From assembly GCA_037042915.1 (NCBI GenBank), contig CM073199.1, positions 2,294,001 through 2,358,000 of the forward strand: a stretch of 64,000 nucleotides of DNA. Reading direction: 5' to 3'. The position numbers were made by a program, and so were the translations under genes. Of the stretch, positions 1 through 10,098 are shown piece after piece. Below the pieces are notes generated by a model. That model made no database searches and was not told where the DNA came from. It saw nothing but the letters and a program-made list of their open reading frames with translations. Origin of the DNA: Auricularia sp. M13 (lineage: Eukaryota > Basidiomycota > Agaricomycetes > Auriculariales > Auriculariaceae). Each line of letters opens with the position of its first letter. The stretch's first letter is position 1.

Positions 1-85
1 TTGTACCTTAGGTTTGGTCTGGTCTATCATACCGCTTATCCGCTCCCCCCTCTCCTCACCCCTCCTTACCCCTCGGGCATCGTCT
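1..85 (+). repeat. End of a dispersed repeat, shared with 54428-54505
   Basis: The first ~30 bases match 54430-54460 with about five differences, and a C-rich CCCCTCC-type tail follows in both places. The sequence is not helicase-coding, so it probably marks where a repeat abuts and truncates the helicase. The repeat class is unknown; a solo LTR end is possible. Confidence 0.35.
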
Positions 86-87
86 CG

Positions 88-1179
88 GAGAGTGATATAG
101 CAGTCACCGTGACAGGAGACGTTCGTCAATTGCCTCCCGTGCTGGATAATCATCTGTGGTTAGAGAAAGCAGCACTCACCGATTCATATACTCGTACGGC
201 TGCCCCGAAGAAAAGTGGACAGTTGAAGGCGCATGGCCAGGGCTTGTGGTCGTTCGTAGACCGTGTTGTGACGTTGACGGAGAATTTTCGTCATAGATTA
301 GATCCGCGGTATGGAGCTCTAGTGCAGCGCGTCGGCGACGGCAACGCAACCACTGGGGATGTCGAAGTGTTGTGCAGCCGGTTGATGTCCCGTTGTGTGC
401 TCGGTCCTGAGTTTCAAGACGCGCCCTTGATTAAGGCCGACAAAGCTGTACGCGATGAGTGGAATATGGAGGCCACGCGTAGGCATGCCGCGAGGACGGG
501 CCAGGTTTTGCATCAATACGTCGTGCGAGATACTATGCTCGGTCAAGCCGTGAGTCGCCGATTGGAGCTTGCTCTGCTCACCGTAAGCTCTTCCATGACG
601 AAGGACAGATTGGGATCCATCCCTTTGTGTAAGGGCATGAAAGTTATGATCTTGGATAATATTGTTACAACGTCTGGGGTTGTAAATGGTGCAGAGGGTG
701 AGCTCGTGGATGTGACATACGACTTGAGTGAACACGGAGATCGCGTCGCTCTATGTGCGATGGTCCGTATCCCTGGCTGTAGTCTTTCCTATCCAGGTTA
801 CGAGCCCGGCGTGGTACAAATATTTCCGCAGAAACGGTATTCCAAAGTTGGGCGCGATGGTCAAGGTGTGACGAGAACTCAGCTGCCCTTGAACCCAGCA
901 TACGCATTCACGGATTACAAAAGTCAAGGATGTACGATGCAGTACGCCATTCTTGACCTGCAGAGCACAGCCCGATGCATCCAATCTATGTATGTTATGT
1001 TGTCCCGCGTCGTTAAGTTGTCCAACATGGCTATACTGCGTGCATTTCCTGCGCAGCATATCCGTCGGTCACAGACACCAAGTACACAGCGTGAGATGGC
1101 GCGTTTACATGCATTGACCGTCCGCACCAGGAAGAGGTGGATCGCGTCTGATTTCTATAACTTGATGGTCGCGCTTTAG
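88..1179 (+). pseudogene. PIF1/Helitron-type helicase, C-terminal portion
   Basis: About 360 residues of an SF1B PIF1-like DNA helicase, as found in Helitron Rep-helicase proteins and fungal PIF1 families. Visible motifs in order are GDVRQLPPV (motif III) near residue 39, LTENFRH (motif IV region) near 92, a DNA-contact stretch FTDYKSQGCT (motif V) near 302, and MYVMLSRV (motif VI) near 327. The Walker A and DEYSM-type Walker B motifs, the Rep/HUH domain and the N-terminus are missing because the window begins here and a repeat abuts the left side. The frame then stays open to a TAG at 1179. It could be the end of a Helitron or of a stand-alone PIF1 gene; no CTRR hairpin end was recognised downstream. 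Probably non-functional as it stands, unless upstream exons lie outside the window. Confidence 0.7.
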
Positions 1180-1464
1180 CAGATCACTTTGTACCGACGT
1201 TGTGTCTGCAAAGACGTATGTATGGTGGAGGAGATAGTTATGGTACAGACGGCGCGCAACCACCGTCGACACGTTCGATACAAGAAGATAAGGGAGGGAA
1301 TGTTCCTTCGTCGTAAGCCGAGATGTTTGATTGCGATATTGTCCGCGATACGGGATGTACGGAATGTTCAAGTGGAAGGCGACGAACGGAGTCCTTTAAG
1401 CCAAGTGACCTCGTCTACCTCCTCTTCTGCATCGCGCGTTAGTATACTGCATCGGCTGCTGAGT

Positions 1465-2790
1465 TCAACGCGCACCATCGTGCTTGTGCGGGCAGCCAAT
1501 GACCTTGCAGGTCGCCCTGACGCGCCAGCGCAGCTCGTGCCCGAACTCGGGCGGGCTGCCCGTCTCCGCGTAGTCCAGGGGCAGGACGCAAATGCGATCC
1601 GTCTTGTGAATGGTCCACCAGTCCGACAAGCATTTAGTGCCGAAATCGCCGTAGATGGTCGTGTCGAAGTGTTGAATGCCGCGCCTGTCGTACTTGGTCA
1701 ATGCCGTGTCGTTGACGCTGCGATAACCGTCCATGGCTAGACCGTTGAAGAGCGCGATCTGCGTCGTTGTAAGCATCATTGCCCACGGCTCGACAAGAGA
1801 GGTGTCCATATGTTCTCGCGAGTAAGATGGGAGAATGAGATCACGAAGAAGCCCGCCGTTAGGACGTTGAGTCCCGCCAAAGTCCACCCGTCCAGCACCG
1901 CGTGCATTGCCATGGGCGTGACGCTCTCGATTATGTGGATGCAGCACCCGTTGAGCTCCATGCAAGTAATAGAGCGAGTGTCCATGCGCTGCGGCAGGTG
2001 CGCGTACACGCCGGGAAGCGGCGCCCCCGCAATGAACGGCATGACTTTGGCGCCCCAACCGACGAATAGGTTGATGAAAAACTATGAACGGTCAATGCTG
2101 CGTCAACTTGCAAGCCGCGCGCGATGCGTACCTGGTGGAGGCCCAATGGCGTGAAGATGTCAAGACTGTTCGCGCGTTCCTTCATGGCTTGGACGAGGTC
2201 TAGACCTTCTCTGCCGGCGATGACGGAGTGGGTGAGGTCCATGAACTCACGGATGATCTTGGCGCGGTCCATGGTGCCGACGTAGTTGGTGACCAGCAGG
2301 AGCAGACGAAGACGAAGCTCCATAGGGACCATGTGCTTGAGACCCTTGCTAACGGCACGAAGGGCGGCGAGCTCGCTGAAGTTGAGCTTGGATATGATGT
2401 GCAGCCAGACGTCATCACAGATACGGCCATTATTGGCGCTGGCGGCGAGGTGTGAACGGTTATACGGGACGGCTGGCTAGTGCGTACATGAAGCGGCCGT
2501 AGCGGCTAAGGCGGTCTTCCTCCGATGCAGTGTCAACAGAAGAATGGAGACCGAATCTGTCAATCAGTCAATGCGGAGTCCAATATCGTGCGGTGCGCTA
2601 CACACGGCATGGCCACGTCCAATTCCATGGCTGTATCACCGGTGTGCTCGACGGTCGACATTGTACGGTGAGACAGGCAGCACCTCGATTGCGGGGGCAA
2701 AGAATGGTCAGCCGGGTCGCCACCCTCCCCCGGCATTTTATCGTCCGAGATAGGCAGGTCCGAGACATGAGCACATGCGTCCGCGGACAT
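1465..2790 (-). CDS. F-box domain protein, multi-exon (approximate model)
   Basis: A minus-strand gene read from about 2790 to 1465. The segment at about 2450-2200 carries an F-box-like stretch (ICDDVWLHIISKLNFSELAA followed by LRAVSKGLKHM), the SKP1-binding motif of SCF ubiquitin ligases. Downstream coding passes through two further frames (about 2050-1830, then 1830-1465), consistent with short introns. The C-terminus contains ALTKYDRRG and VLPLDYAE blocks, which I recall from agaricomycete F-box/hypothetical families. A probable first exon with an ATG at 2790 (MSADACAHVSDLPISDDKMP) lies upstream. Exact splice sites were not fixed, so the coordinates are an envelope. By family it would recruit substrates to an SCF complex; the substrate is unknown. 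Fungal F-box families expand and decay readily, so a pseudogene is possible. Confidence 0.5.
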
Positions 2791-3274
2791 GCGCGGAACC
2801 CAGTTAGACAGATTAATTTACTTCCGAAGAAAACGCGGCGTAAACGGCGAGCGTTATGTCCGTCCGGATGGTAATTACGGCCGCACTATCCATGATGTTC
2901 GATGTATTTCGACTGCAGAGTCCATCGCATTCCATGGCGGCGTTCGACATATCTGTGTCATGCTTCGCAAGACGAAGCACGTGGGAATGACGCCATGAGC
3001 ACGTTGCACTGCCACATGTTATCTTCCGTTATTTGCAGTCCGCAATTCTGAGATACTTGCCGCAGCCTTCCTCCGGATTGTTGTCGCTGAGGTAACTTAG
3101 ACCATGCGCGCGGTATTTAATCAGCGCGGGATGAGATCAGACGGCCGCCATTGAGGGGACGGTCATCTGCACGGTACGTACCTGCCCTTGAGCTTAAGTG
3201 AAGTTCCGGCTGGCGGTCCAGACGTGCTCCATTTAGGCTAAAGGCCCTGAGCGCACGTTAGCTGTTGCACCTTC
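2791..3274. other. Intergenic, no feature recognised
   Basis: About 480 bp between the F-box gene and the next plus-strand gene. No long ORF, repeat or RNA gene was recognised. It may hold divergent promoters for the two flanking genes. Confidence 0.4.
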
Positions 3275-6200
3275 ATGCCTCCCAATTTTACCACCCCCCG
3301 TTTGAACGCTCACGCCCCCGCGGACGATTCGTCCGAGAGGCTTGCTCGTAGCCCTCAGCAAGTTACGGTTGCTGTCGACTTTGTTCTCACGCATTCTCCT
3401 CCCTATGTGAGCGTGCTGGAGGAGCATATCACGCCGTTCCTATGTGGTCCCGTTCTTCACACTGACGTGGGTCACGAGAAAACCGTGTGCACGTGCGCGG
3501 GGTCCGTGCGCAACAGTAATCCTGCCCTAGAAGACTGTTCAGACATCCTAGAATTATGGTTGAAGGTAATTCCAGTAGCTTACACCTACCCGCACATGTC
3601 TGTGTGCACGAACCTATCAAACCTTAAAAACTGGCCAAGATATTGTCAAATTACTGGTTTCAAGTTCCGCACGCATGTTGCGCACGTTGTGCACGGATGC
3701 GCACGGACTGCACACGGATTTTTCACACTGCGCACGAAAGTTGAAACCATGCGCACGGATTGTAAATCTGTGCGCACAGATGAAAGATGGAGAACCTAAC
3801 ACTGCCCCCTGGTTCCAGGAGGATTCCAGGTGGAATTCCGGTGGAAAACCTGCCCGAGTACCAATACGTCACCTCTCCAGGCCCCGGCGGGTTGTGCGTC
3901 ATGATGAATGGAGCGATTGAGAGGTAACGTCGATGACCCAGCGACGCGGAACGCGCAAATTCCGAATTCATGACCGTCATGCTCGACCATGACGTCAGTG
4001 GGACCCCTAGAAAACCGTGCGCAGGGTCCATGCGCATCCATGCGCAAGAATATCCGGGGACATGTACCGGCCTTTGCATCTTGGGAGTTGACTCCCAACT
4101 CCCAACTCTCATGTTGGGAAGGGGTCTCTCTAAGAAACTCCCAAATGCTGGAAATTCAAAATACTCCTGGCAGGGATTGAGCCTGCAACCAGCCTTAAAC
4201 AGCAGCAGCCTTAACCACTATGCAAGCACCTTAACCACTGTGCCATAGTGGCTTATACCCCACCTGTCTCTTGCAGCTATACATACATTCTGCAAATCAG
4301 ATTTCAAGAACCTAATTAAGTTGAATAGGTCCTGCCTGGTTCATCTCAGTGGTATTAGTGACTTACACAATTGGTTAGGTTAGGAACAAGTTCCTAACCT
4401 AACCAAATATTCCACTATATGTGACTACTAGCATAGTAACAGGAGGATTTGAAGACGTTCTACACCTAACCTAACCTAACCTAACCTAACTACCTAACCT
4501 AACCTAACCTAACTTAACTTCCTAACCTAACCTAACCTAACTTAACTAGGCGCGTGTAGAAGCTTTTCATCTCCTTGGAGTTGGGGGTTGGGGGTTATAA
4601 TTTTACTTAACAATGTTTTTCTGAAGTACTAATATGGTAATAACAAGTCATTTTGTGAGATAAGATCTGAAGTTGGGAGTTGGGGGTCAACTCCCAACTT
4701 TCTAAGCTCTAACATATCCCAATATCTGTGCGCAGAACTTCCGTGCGCACGGTTAGAACTTTCGTGCGCATGAGTTTAACTTTTGTGCGCAGGGTCCAAA
4801 TGTCCGTGCGCACTTTTCAAAATCCGTGCGCAGGCTCATGATCTCCGTGCGCAGTTTTCACAATCCGTGCGCAAAGTACAAAATCCGTGCGCAGTGTGAA
4901 AAACATCAAAAATCTTTTGAAGATGTATATCATAGATGTATTTATGGCACTGTGTGCATTAATAGAGGTGCACATCTCTAGTGTCAACTATTTTAGATAA
5001 ACTACTGTGCTACATGATTTGTTCGAAATTTCACTTCCACATTAGTACAGGATCAGAAATATTCAGCCAGCATGTTGGTTTGTGTTCTAAGCTGATTTCC
5101 TGAAGAGGCTCTAAGTAGGTACTCATAACTCAAAAGATGTTACCCTCATACAGTTATGTTATGTTAGGTTAGATTAAGCTTGCTAAGGTCAGAACTTATG
5201 TTATTTTGGTTCATGAATTCAGGAGTAATATCCTTTGCAGCCTGAGTAACCATGATTCACTCATCTACTAATAGATTCTAAGCCCTGATCCCAGTTTGGT
5301 CAAAAAATCTCAAATGAATTGTCTGGGTCAAGGAGAGACGAGACACGTGTTTTGGGCCGTGGAGTGGACCTGGAACAAGCCAAAGTTTGCTGTGTCTGCT
5401 CCACCACCTCTGTACAGGTGCTCACTTTCCTGCATCACACCACCATCCCGTCCCTTCAGATCTTCTTGTTGATTAGATGGGTTCCAACCTCATCCTCACC
5501 ATGCCATCTCACAGAGGGACTTGCACGCCCACACCATATTATACTCAAGTTGCCAGGATGTATTTTCTGTAGTTTGGACTAGTGGTTAACATGTACATGT
5601 TCTTAATGGATTCGAAACACCCTCAGTTCAAATCCAGTCATAGACATCCATTTTGTGGCACTTCTACCTGTGTTTACTACATTCTGTAGTGTATTAACAA
5701 ACTGTACTTGAGCAGTCAATTGCAACAAGACTTATGGAAATTGTTGGTGTTTGTTAATGAACTTCAATGAGTTCAATCAAGTCGCCTAGATGTGCCAAAG
5801 TGAAAAAAATAATGCAGTTGTGCTTTATACAGAATCCGTGCGCAACACACAAAATCCGTGCACAGTGTCAGCATGTCCGTGCGCATGTCTACCATGTCTG
5901 TGCGCATGATTCTAACATCCGTGCGCAGGGTCCAAAATGTTGTGCGCACAAAATCACAATCTGTGCGCAGTCCTCCTTCATCCGTGCGCACAGATTTACA
6001 ATCCGTGCACATGATTTCAACTTTTGTGCGCAGTGTGAAAAATCCGTGCGCAGTCCGTGCGCATCCGTGCGCAACGTGCGCAACATGCGCGCGGAACTTG
6101 AAACCAGTAATTTGACAATATCTTGGCCAGTTTTTAAGGTTTGATAGGTTTGTGCACACAGACATGTGCAGGTAGGTGTAAGCTACTGGAATGACCCTCA

Positions 6201-6715
6201 ACAATCATTCTAGGATGTCTGAACAGTCTTCTAGGGCAGGATTACTGCTGCGCATGGACCCCGCGCACGTGCGCACAGTTTTCTCGTGACCCCTTCACAA
6301 ACTTTGAGCAGAACATCTGGGACGCATTGCAGGACGGCCCTACACTTACTGAGTGTGCAGCACTTGCTCTACTTGGGCAGTGTGCCCATAGCCGTACGTT
6401 GAAATCGCGCGCACGTCGGGAACAAACGCGATCGATCTTGGCCTGCTCCATCACGAGCTCAAGGCTCACCTACTAAAGTTGGCCGCCAACCCTTCCCTCG
6501 TCACTCAGGCATCACAACAACATTCTTGAGCAGGAGCTCAAATGGCATCATTATCGCGGGCTGGATCAGGACGATGAGCACTGCATTCTGCTTGTCAAAT
6601 GTCGTCTCCCGACAAAAACGGCGAAGGTCGCACGTCTGAAGGCGGCAATTGCAGAACTCAACAGACTGGAGCAGGACGAGATGGACATTGACGAGTTTAC
6701 ACATCATTAGGTATC
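3275..6715 (+). CDS. Unrecognised small gene whose intron carries element X
   Basis: Exon 1 starts at ATG 3275 and runs to 3406 (44 codons, ending SPPY), where a GTGAGC donor follows. If X is removed, an intron of about 67 nt runs from 3407 to a TTTGAGCAG acceptor at 6311. Exon 2 then opens in phase at 6312 with NIWDALQDGPTLTECAALAL. Coding-quality sequence continues, with at least one further frame change, to a TAG at about 6715; the last segment reads KAAIAELNRLEQDEMDIDEF, an acidic helical tail. No domain was recognised. The agreement of phase, donor and acceptor across the insertion is the main support. Intron positions after 6400 are not resolved. The gene could still be spliced if the enlarged intron is tolerated, or it may be dead. 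Confidence 0.45.
3469..3790 (+). repeat. Left terminal inverted repeat of element X
   Basis: Matches the reverse complement of about 5970-6292 with scattered substitutions. The inner part holds TGCGCACGGA motifs reading toward the element centre. It is cut at 3791 by the end of an unrelated MITE. Confidence 0.7.
3791..3853 (+). repeat. Truncated end of the MITE family seen at 11269 and 15863
   Basis: Starts AGAACCTAACACTGCCCCCT and continues through the GGAGGATTCCAGGTGG block, matching the 15863 end of the complete copy. Similarity stops after GGAAAACCTGC, so only one terminus remains. Confidence 0.7.
4003..4057 (+). repeat. Second TGCGCA-type terminus (GGGACCCCTAG family)
   Basis: GGGACCCCTAGAAAACCGTG followed by spaced TGCGCA motifs. 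The same end occurs inverted at 56520-56547 (element Z). Together with the array at 4730-4905 it suggests another, smaller element of this family nested in X. Confidence 0.5.
4165..4252 (-). repeat. tRNA-like module (possible SINE head)
   Basis: On the minus strand there is an A-box-like TGGCACAGTGGTTAAGG and, about 50 nt later, a B-box region GGCTCAATCCC inside a perfect 5-bp T-arm stem (GCAGG / CCTGC). The acceptor ends do not pair, and the AGTGGTTAAGG motif is duplicated, so this is not a working tRNA gene. A tRNA-derived SINE or pseudo-tRNA is more likely. Confidence 0.45.
4466..4550. repeat. CCTAAC (TTAGGT-type) hexamer array
   Basis: Interrupted tandem CCTAAC units with a few CTTAA variants. 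It differs by one base from the TTAGGG telomere repeat common in filamentous fungi. It lies inside the MITE at 4081-4697. Confidence 0.8.
4730..4905 (-). repeat. TGCGCA motif array, about 21-bp spacing
   Basis: About nine CCGTGCGCA-type motifs separated by 10-14 nt of variable sequence. Orientation is opposite to the array at 3650-3790. Confidence 0.8.
5572..5645 (+). repeat. tRNA-like module with A and B box motifs
   Basis: A-box-like GGACTAGTGGTTAACATG is followed after about 30 nt by a B-box-like AGTTCAAATCC. The stems are poor, so it is probably a tRNA-derived SINE remnant rather than a gene. It lies within element X. Confidence 0.4.
5830..6292 (-). repeat. Right terminal inverted repeat of element X with the longest motif array
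   Basis: Between 5830 and 6090 about a dozen TCCGTGCGCA motifs occur with a period of 20-22 bp and variable spacers. The outer 200 bp are the inverted counterpart of 3469-3650. Confidence 0.75.
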
Positions 6716-7040
6716 ATACAACCATTTACTACTAATTTATACTCTTTAGACACCTTCTGGCTTACCATAGAGACTCCTAGATATTTCCCCAGTAGCCAAC
6801 TCCCGCACTATAGTCCAGTATTCACTGTATCTGTATCCTCCCAACTTCACAGCTTATTCTACCATAGATATAGATTACACCAGCTCGCTGAATATTTTTT
6901 TGGGCGAGGAGACAGTATTTACGGCCTCGAGAATGTTTCGAGTCTGGCGGGGACTTATCCCGGCATCTTTCGGTAATCGCCGGGCTAGCGGGCATTTCAC
7001 GTCCCCATATCAGGCCCATTGTGTCCCTGATCTGTCCGTC
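6716..7040. other. Intergenic, no feature recognised
   Basis: No repeat or convincing coding frame. It probably includes the promoter and 5'UTR of the MYND gene. Confidence 0.35.
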
Positions 7041-7044
7041 TCCT

Positions 7045-8299
7045 TATCCTATATGGCGATGAAGCCTCAACCGTCCTTGCCTGCCCCTGTTGCCATCAGC
7101 CCATCTTGGACCTCATCGAGCGCTCCGTCGCCTTGCTCCTCGACCACGACCTTAAGCTCCCTTACACGCATGGTCTCCATCTCTCCAATGCATTCTGTTT
7201 CGTTCTCGCAGCACTGCACTCGGCAGAGTTTGACCTGCTGTTCGACCCTGTACAATTTCTGGGCAAAACCGTGCTTGAGGCGTGCGACTCTCTCATGCGT
7301 GCGACTTCCTGCATCTGTGTTCTCTCATATGACCATTAACACATCATTACGTTTACTTTGCACTATCTCAGCCGCTTCACCACCTCGCCCGCCAATTGCA
7401 AGCTGCGCAGCATGGCAGCTACCCTGCTCGCCACTGATGACCCTCTCATCTGCAGCGCACTTCACGGCTTGCTTCAGACTCGCGAACTCTGTTACTCATG
7501 CGGCACAGATGCGCCGACTTATTCTGAGGCTATGCGATCCAAATTTGTTCTCACCCCTTGTGCTCATTGTGACTGTGCAGTCTACTGTAGCTCCTCATGC
7601 CAGGGGGATGACTACAGACATTCCGCAATCTGTCGTCTGTTGAAGGAGTTCCATTCTGCTGTCGCGGACCACCCATTTCACTGGCCCACCCTTCTGCACT
7701 CGTTTCACTTCGAAAACATCACTACAATCACATCCGCTCTCTCCATCCATCTGCTGCTGGACCCAGATCACTGCAAGGTTCTTGAAGCCTTTAAGGAAAC
7801 AGATACTTTCTTTGGTAAGTCGCACTCGCTCTTGACAAGTCCCTATTTCTGTTTAGCCAACTCATTTCAACTCGCTCAGGGCTTTCCGCTTCGAAGTGCC
7901 CCCTGCCTATACCCCCTCCCGCAGTTCCAAATTGTCTACCCAATGTTCGCGCGACCGCGGTCTGATCCACCACGTCGTGCAACACGACCAAGCCTCAGTG
8001 TGTTCGATCTCTTTGCATTTTTTCTTATCACAAATCGCGCAAAAGCTCACATTGCAAGCTCCATCTGTGCAGGCAGCATTCCAAAGGCACTGAAGACGAA
8101 CGTGTTAGTCACTGACTATCCCAAGCTGCCAGCTTCACTTCCTCACCAATCACGCGCAAATCATTTTCCAAACACCATCCCTTCCCCTTCTTGTTCGTCG
8201 TACAATTCACCCGTCGTCTCGTCTCGTCCCTTTCCCGCTACTCATACTGAGACTGTGCATGATGCTTCATGCCCACGTGCTTATGTATGCTACCAGTAG
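7045..8299 (+). CDS. MYND-type zinc-finger protein, multi-exon
   Basis: Exon 1 (about 7045-7339) encodes a helical segment (ILDLIERSVALLLDHDLKLP) in one frame. After a probable intron ending CTATCTCAG at about 7369, coding continues in another frame. That exon holds a complete MYND finger at about 7488-7650: CYSCG, PCAHC, VYCSSSCQ and a closing H-x3-C (RHSAIC), giving the eight zinc ligands expected for the C6HC fold. MYND fingers bind proline-rich peptides in partner proteins. A GTAAGT at 7815 and a change of coding quality to a third frame near 7896 suggest another intron before an end at about 8093 (or 8299 if read straight through). The start codon is uncertain. Many agaricomycete genomes have large MYND families of unknown role; no SET domain is visible here. 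Confidence 0.6.
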
Positions 8300-9520
8300 A
8301 AAATTTGTCCGTCAATTGCGGGTTTGCGCAGCAGCCATACCAGTCTGAGCCCACCGAGGGCTACACCGGCCCTATAGCCCCTGACATATGCTAGAGTGAC
8401 TCAGGGGCGTCTAGTACTCTGACTCATTGCTGGTCTATCGCATTTGCAGGCGCCATCGTTCGAGTTGGCTTTGGCGGTTGTGAACAAGCTACACTTCCGA
8501 CCAACTTCCGACTGCCCTTGTGCCACAGGAACTCCTTGCTGGCCAGCTTCTGCGCATAATATTGACATGCTGGACCCTTTTCTAGATCCTATCACAACCA
8601 ACGGGTCATCCCCAAATGCACTCGCCGAGTCTCCTCATGAGCAGCACCGAGGAAGCTTGCGCAATGATAGGTATACTCCATTATGTAATCTGCCTGAAGT
8701 ATTTCCCAGCTCTTTCTTGATATATGGGAACCTCTGTGGTGTGCATGGCCCGGTTCCCTTTTGCGGCCGTTGAGCAATCCTTTGCCAAAAGAAAAAGCTA
8801 CGGAGCTGGCCTCAAGCAGCCATTCTCTGTAGCTTACTTTTTGAACTCTGTGGGTTTACGGCCGCATGGCTGCCTCCCAAAACGGCAACTTCACTTTGAA
8901 AGTGTCACTCTTTCTTGCATTGCTGGACCCCTTTGCGGGCCTGTTGAGCTATTTAATTGTATCAAGTGGTCTACACTTAGGACAATTCTATTTAGAAACC
9001 CCCTTTCTGGGGTTTCTACGGTATTTTCGGTGGTGATAAGACTGGATCACTATGGTGGTGTCTTGTGGACAAAAGTATTGTCCATGCATTTTGGCCTGTC
9101 ATGCTGCAGCAATTGCTGCAGTAATTGCCTCAAATATACTACCATTTTGATACAATCTCTGCAGCAATCTCTGCGATCTTCATGCGGTAAAGCCGTTACT
9201 GCATCAATTACTACAGCTGGATGTGCAGTGTGTGATGCGGGAATGAACAATCTGATGAAGTAATGTCCTCTTACCATTACTTCATCCATTACCTCAGGTT
9301 TGCCGGATCATAACAATCCGCCACTAAACTTAGACGAATTAACAGTTTAAAGCAACTACAGTCTTCTTGCAGCCAGTCTCTCATACATTCTCGCATCCCC
9401 GTTTGAAGCCTCGCTCGCGTTGTTGCCATCCCACACCCGCGCCCAGCGAGGTCGCTGGGCGCGCATCAGGGCCATCACAGGTGCAGCACTAGGCTGACAC
9501 TGGCGCTGCTGCCGGTGATG
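8300..9520. other. Non-coding stretch with small hairpins
   Basis: No supported gene. A short perfect-stem hairpin lies at 8995-9019 (AGAAACCCC / GGGGTTTCT). GATGAAGTAATG / CATTACTTCATC at about 9254-9283 forms another. Repeated GCAATTGC / CTGCAGTAATT words at 9105-9240 hint at a decayed MITE. Confidence 0.3.
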
Positions 9521-9521
9521 T

Positions 9522-10098
9522 CTCCATCCCCCCAAATTGAGTGTGGTGATCCAAACTGGGAAATGCTTCCATCCAAGGCAGCGCATGTCCATCCCAAAAT
9601 AAGCGCCCACCCTCCAAGGCAGCGCGCTTCCATCCCAAAATAAGCGCCCATCCATCAAGCCAGAATGCTTCCATCCTAAAAATAAGCGCCCACCCTTCCA
9701 AGGGAAAAGGTGTCCATCCAAGCTGAGGGCCTTCCATCAAGCTGACCTTGCTTTCTAATTTGTTTATAAGCATCAGAGATATTACATAAGCAGGGATGGT
9801 TTGGTTAATAGAGTTGTACACTTGGCTGAGTATCCTGCTGATGTAATATCTCTCATGCTTATGAACAAATTAGAAAGCAAGGTCAGCTTGATGGAAGGCA
9901 CTCAGCTTGGATGCACACCTTTTCCCTTGGAGGGTGGGCGCTTATTTTTAGGATGGAAGCATTCTGGCTTGATGGATGGGCGCTTATTTTGGGATGGAAG
10001 CGCGCTGCCTTGGAGGGTGGGTGCTTATTTTGGGATGGACATGCGCTGCCTTGGATGGAAGCATTTCCCAGTTTGGATCACCACACTCAGTTTGGGAT
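9522..10098. repeat. Foldback: two ~270-bp inverted arms, 37-bp spacer
   Basis: 9522-9794 is the reverse complement of 9832-10098 at roughly 90% by eye. Both arms contain imperfect ~40-bp tandem units with the words GGATGGAAGC, GCGCTGCCTTGG and GCGCTTATTTT. The right arm continues to about 10205 and recurs at 40676-41100. A transcript through this region would form a long hairpin. Confidence 0.8.

Larger units (their letters stand above)
4081..4697. mobile_element. 617-bp MITE with self-complementary termini
   Basis: The first 27 bp (4081-4107, TTGGGAGTTGACTCCCAACT...) match the reverse complement of 4671-4697 with one mismatch. Each end is itself a short hairpin (TTGGGAGT / ACTCCCAA). The interior contains a tRNA-like module (4165-4252), the palindrome at about 4372-4403 and a CCTAAC hexamer array. 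No clear target duplication was found. Confidence 0.55.
3462..6292. mobile_element. Element X: non-autonomous DNA transposon with long TGCGCA-array inverted termini
   Basis: Left terminus from GGGTCACGAG at 3469 and right terminus ending CTCGTGACCC at 6292 are inverted copies. They stay collinear for more than 300 bp: outer GTGCGCACGTGCGC block, a unique block with CCTGCCCTAGAAGACTG, then an inner array of TGCGCACGGAT motifs. CTTCACA at 3455-3461 and 6293-6299 may be a 7-bp target duplication, but the left copy is separated from the TIR by CTGACGT. No transposase ORF was seen inside. Contents include a MITE end (3791-3853), a second terminus type (4003), a 617-bp MITE (4081-4697) and two tRNA-like modules. 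The superfamily is unknown; subterminal motif arrays are known from CACTA and Zisupton-like elements. Confidence 0.65.

Noticed and set aside
4165-4252. Functional tRNA gene
   Set aside because: Good T-arm but no acceptor pairing, and the D-arm motif is duplicated.
4466-4550. True telomere or chromosome end
   Set aside because: The hexamer is TTAGGT, arrays are under 110 bp, they lie inside MITEs and occur in both orientations with genes on both sides.
5830-6090. CRISPR-like array (short repeat, variable spacers, regular period)
   Set aside because: The conserved part is only 8-10 bp and spacers 10-13 bp, arrays are in inverted pairs at element ends, and the genome is eukaryotic with introns. 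Subterminal binding sites explain it better.
5767-6144. Heptad-like protein repeat (IRAQ/VRAH units)
   Set aside because: A by-product of a 21-bp DNA period (seven codons); both strands are open and no start or homologue is apparent.
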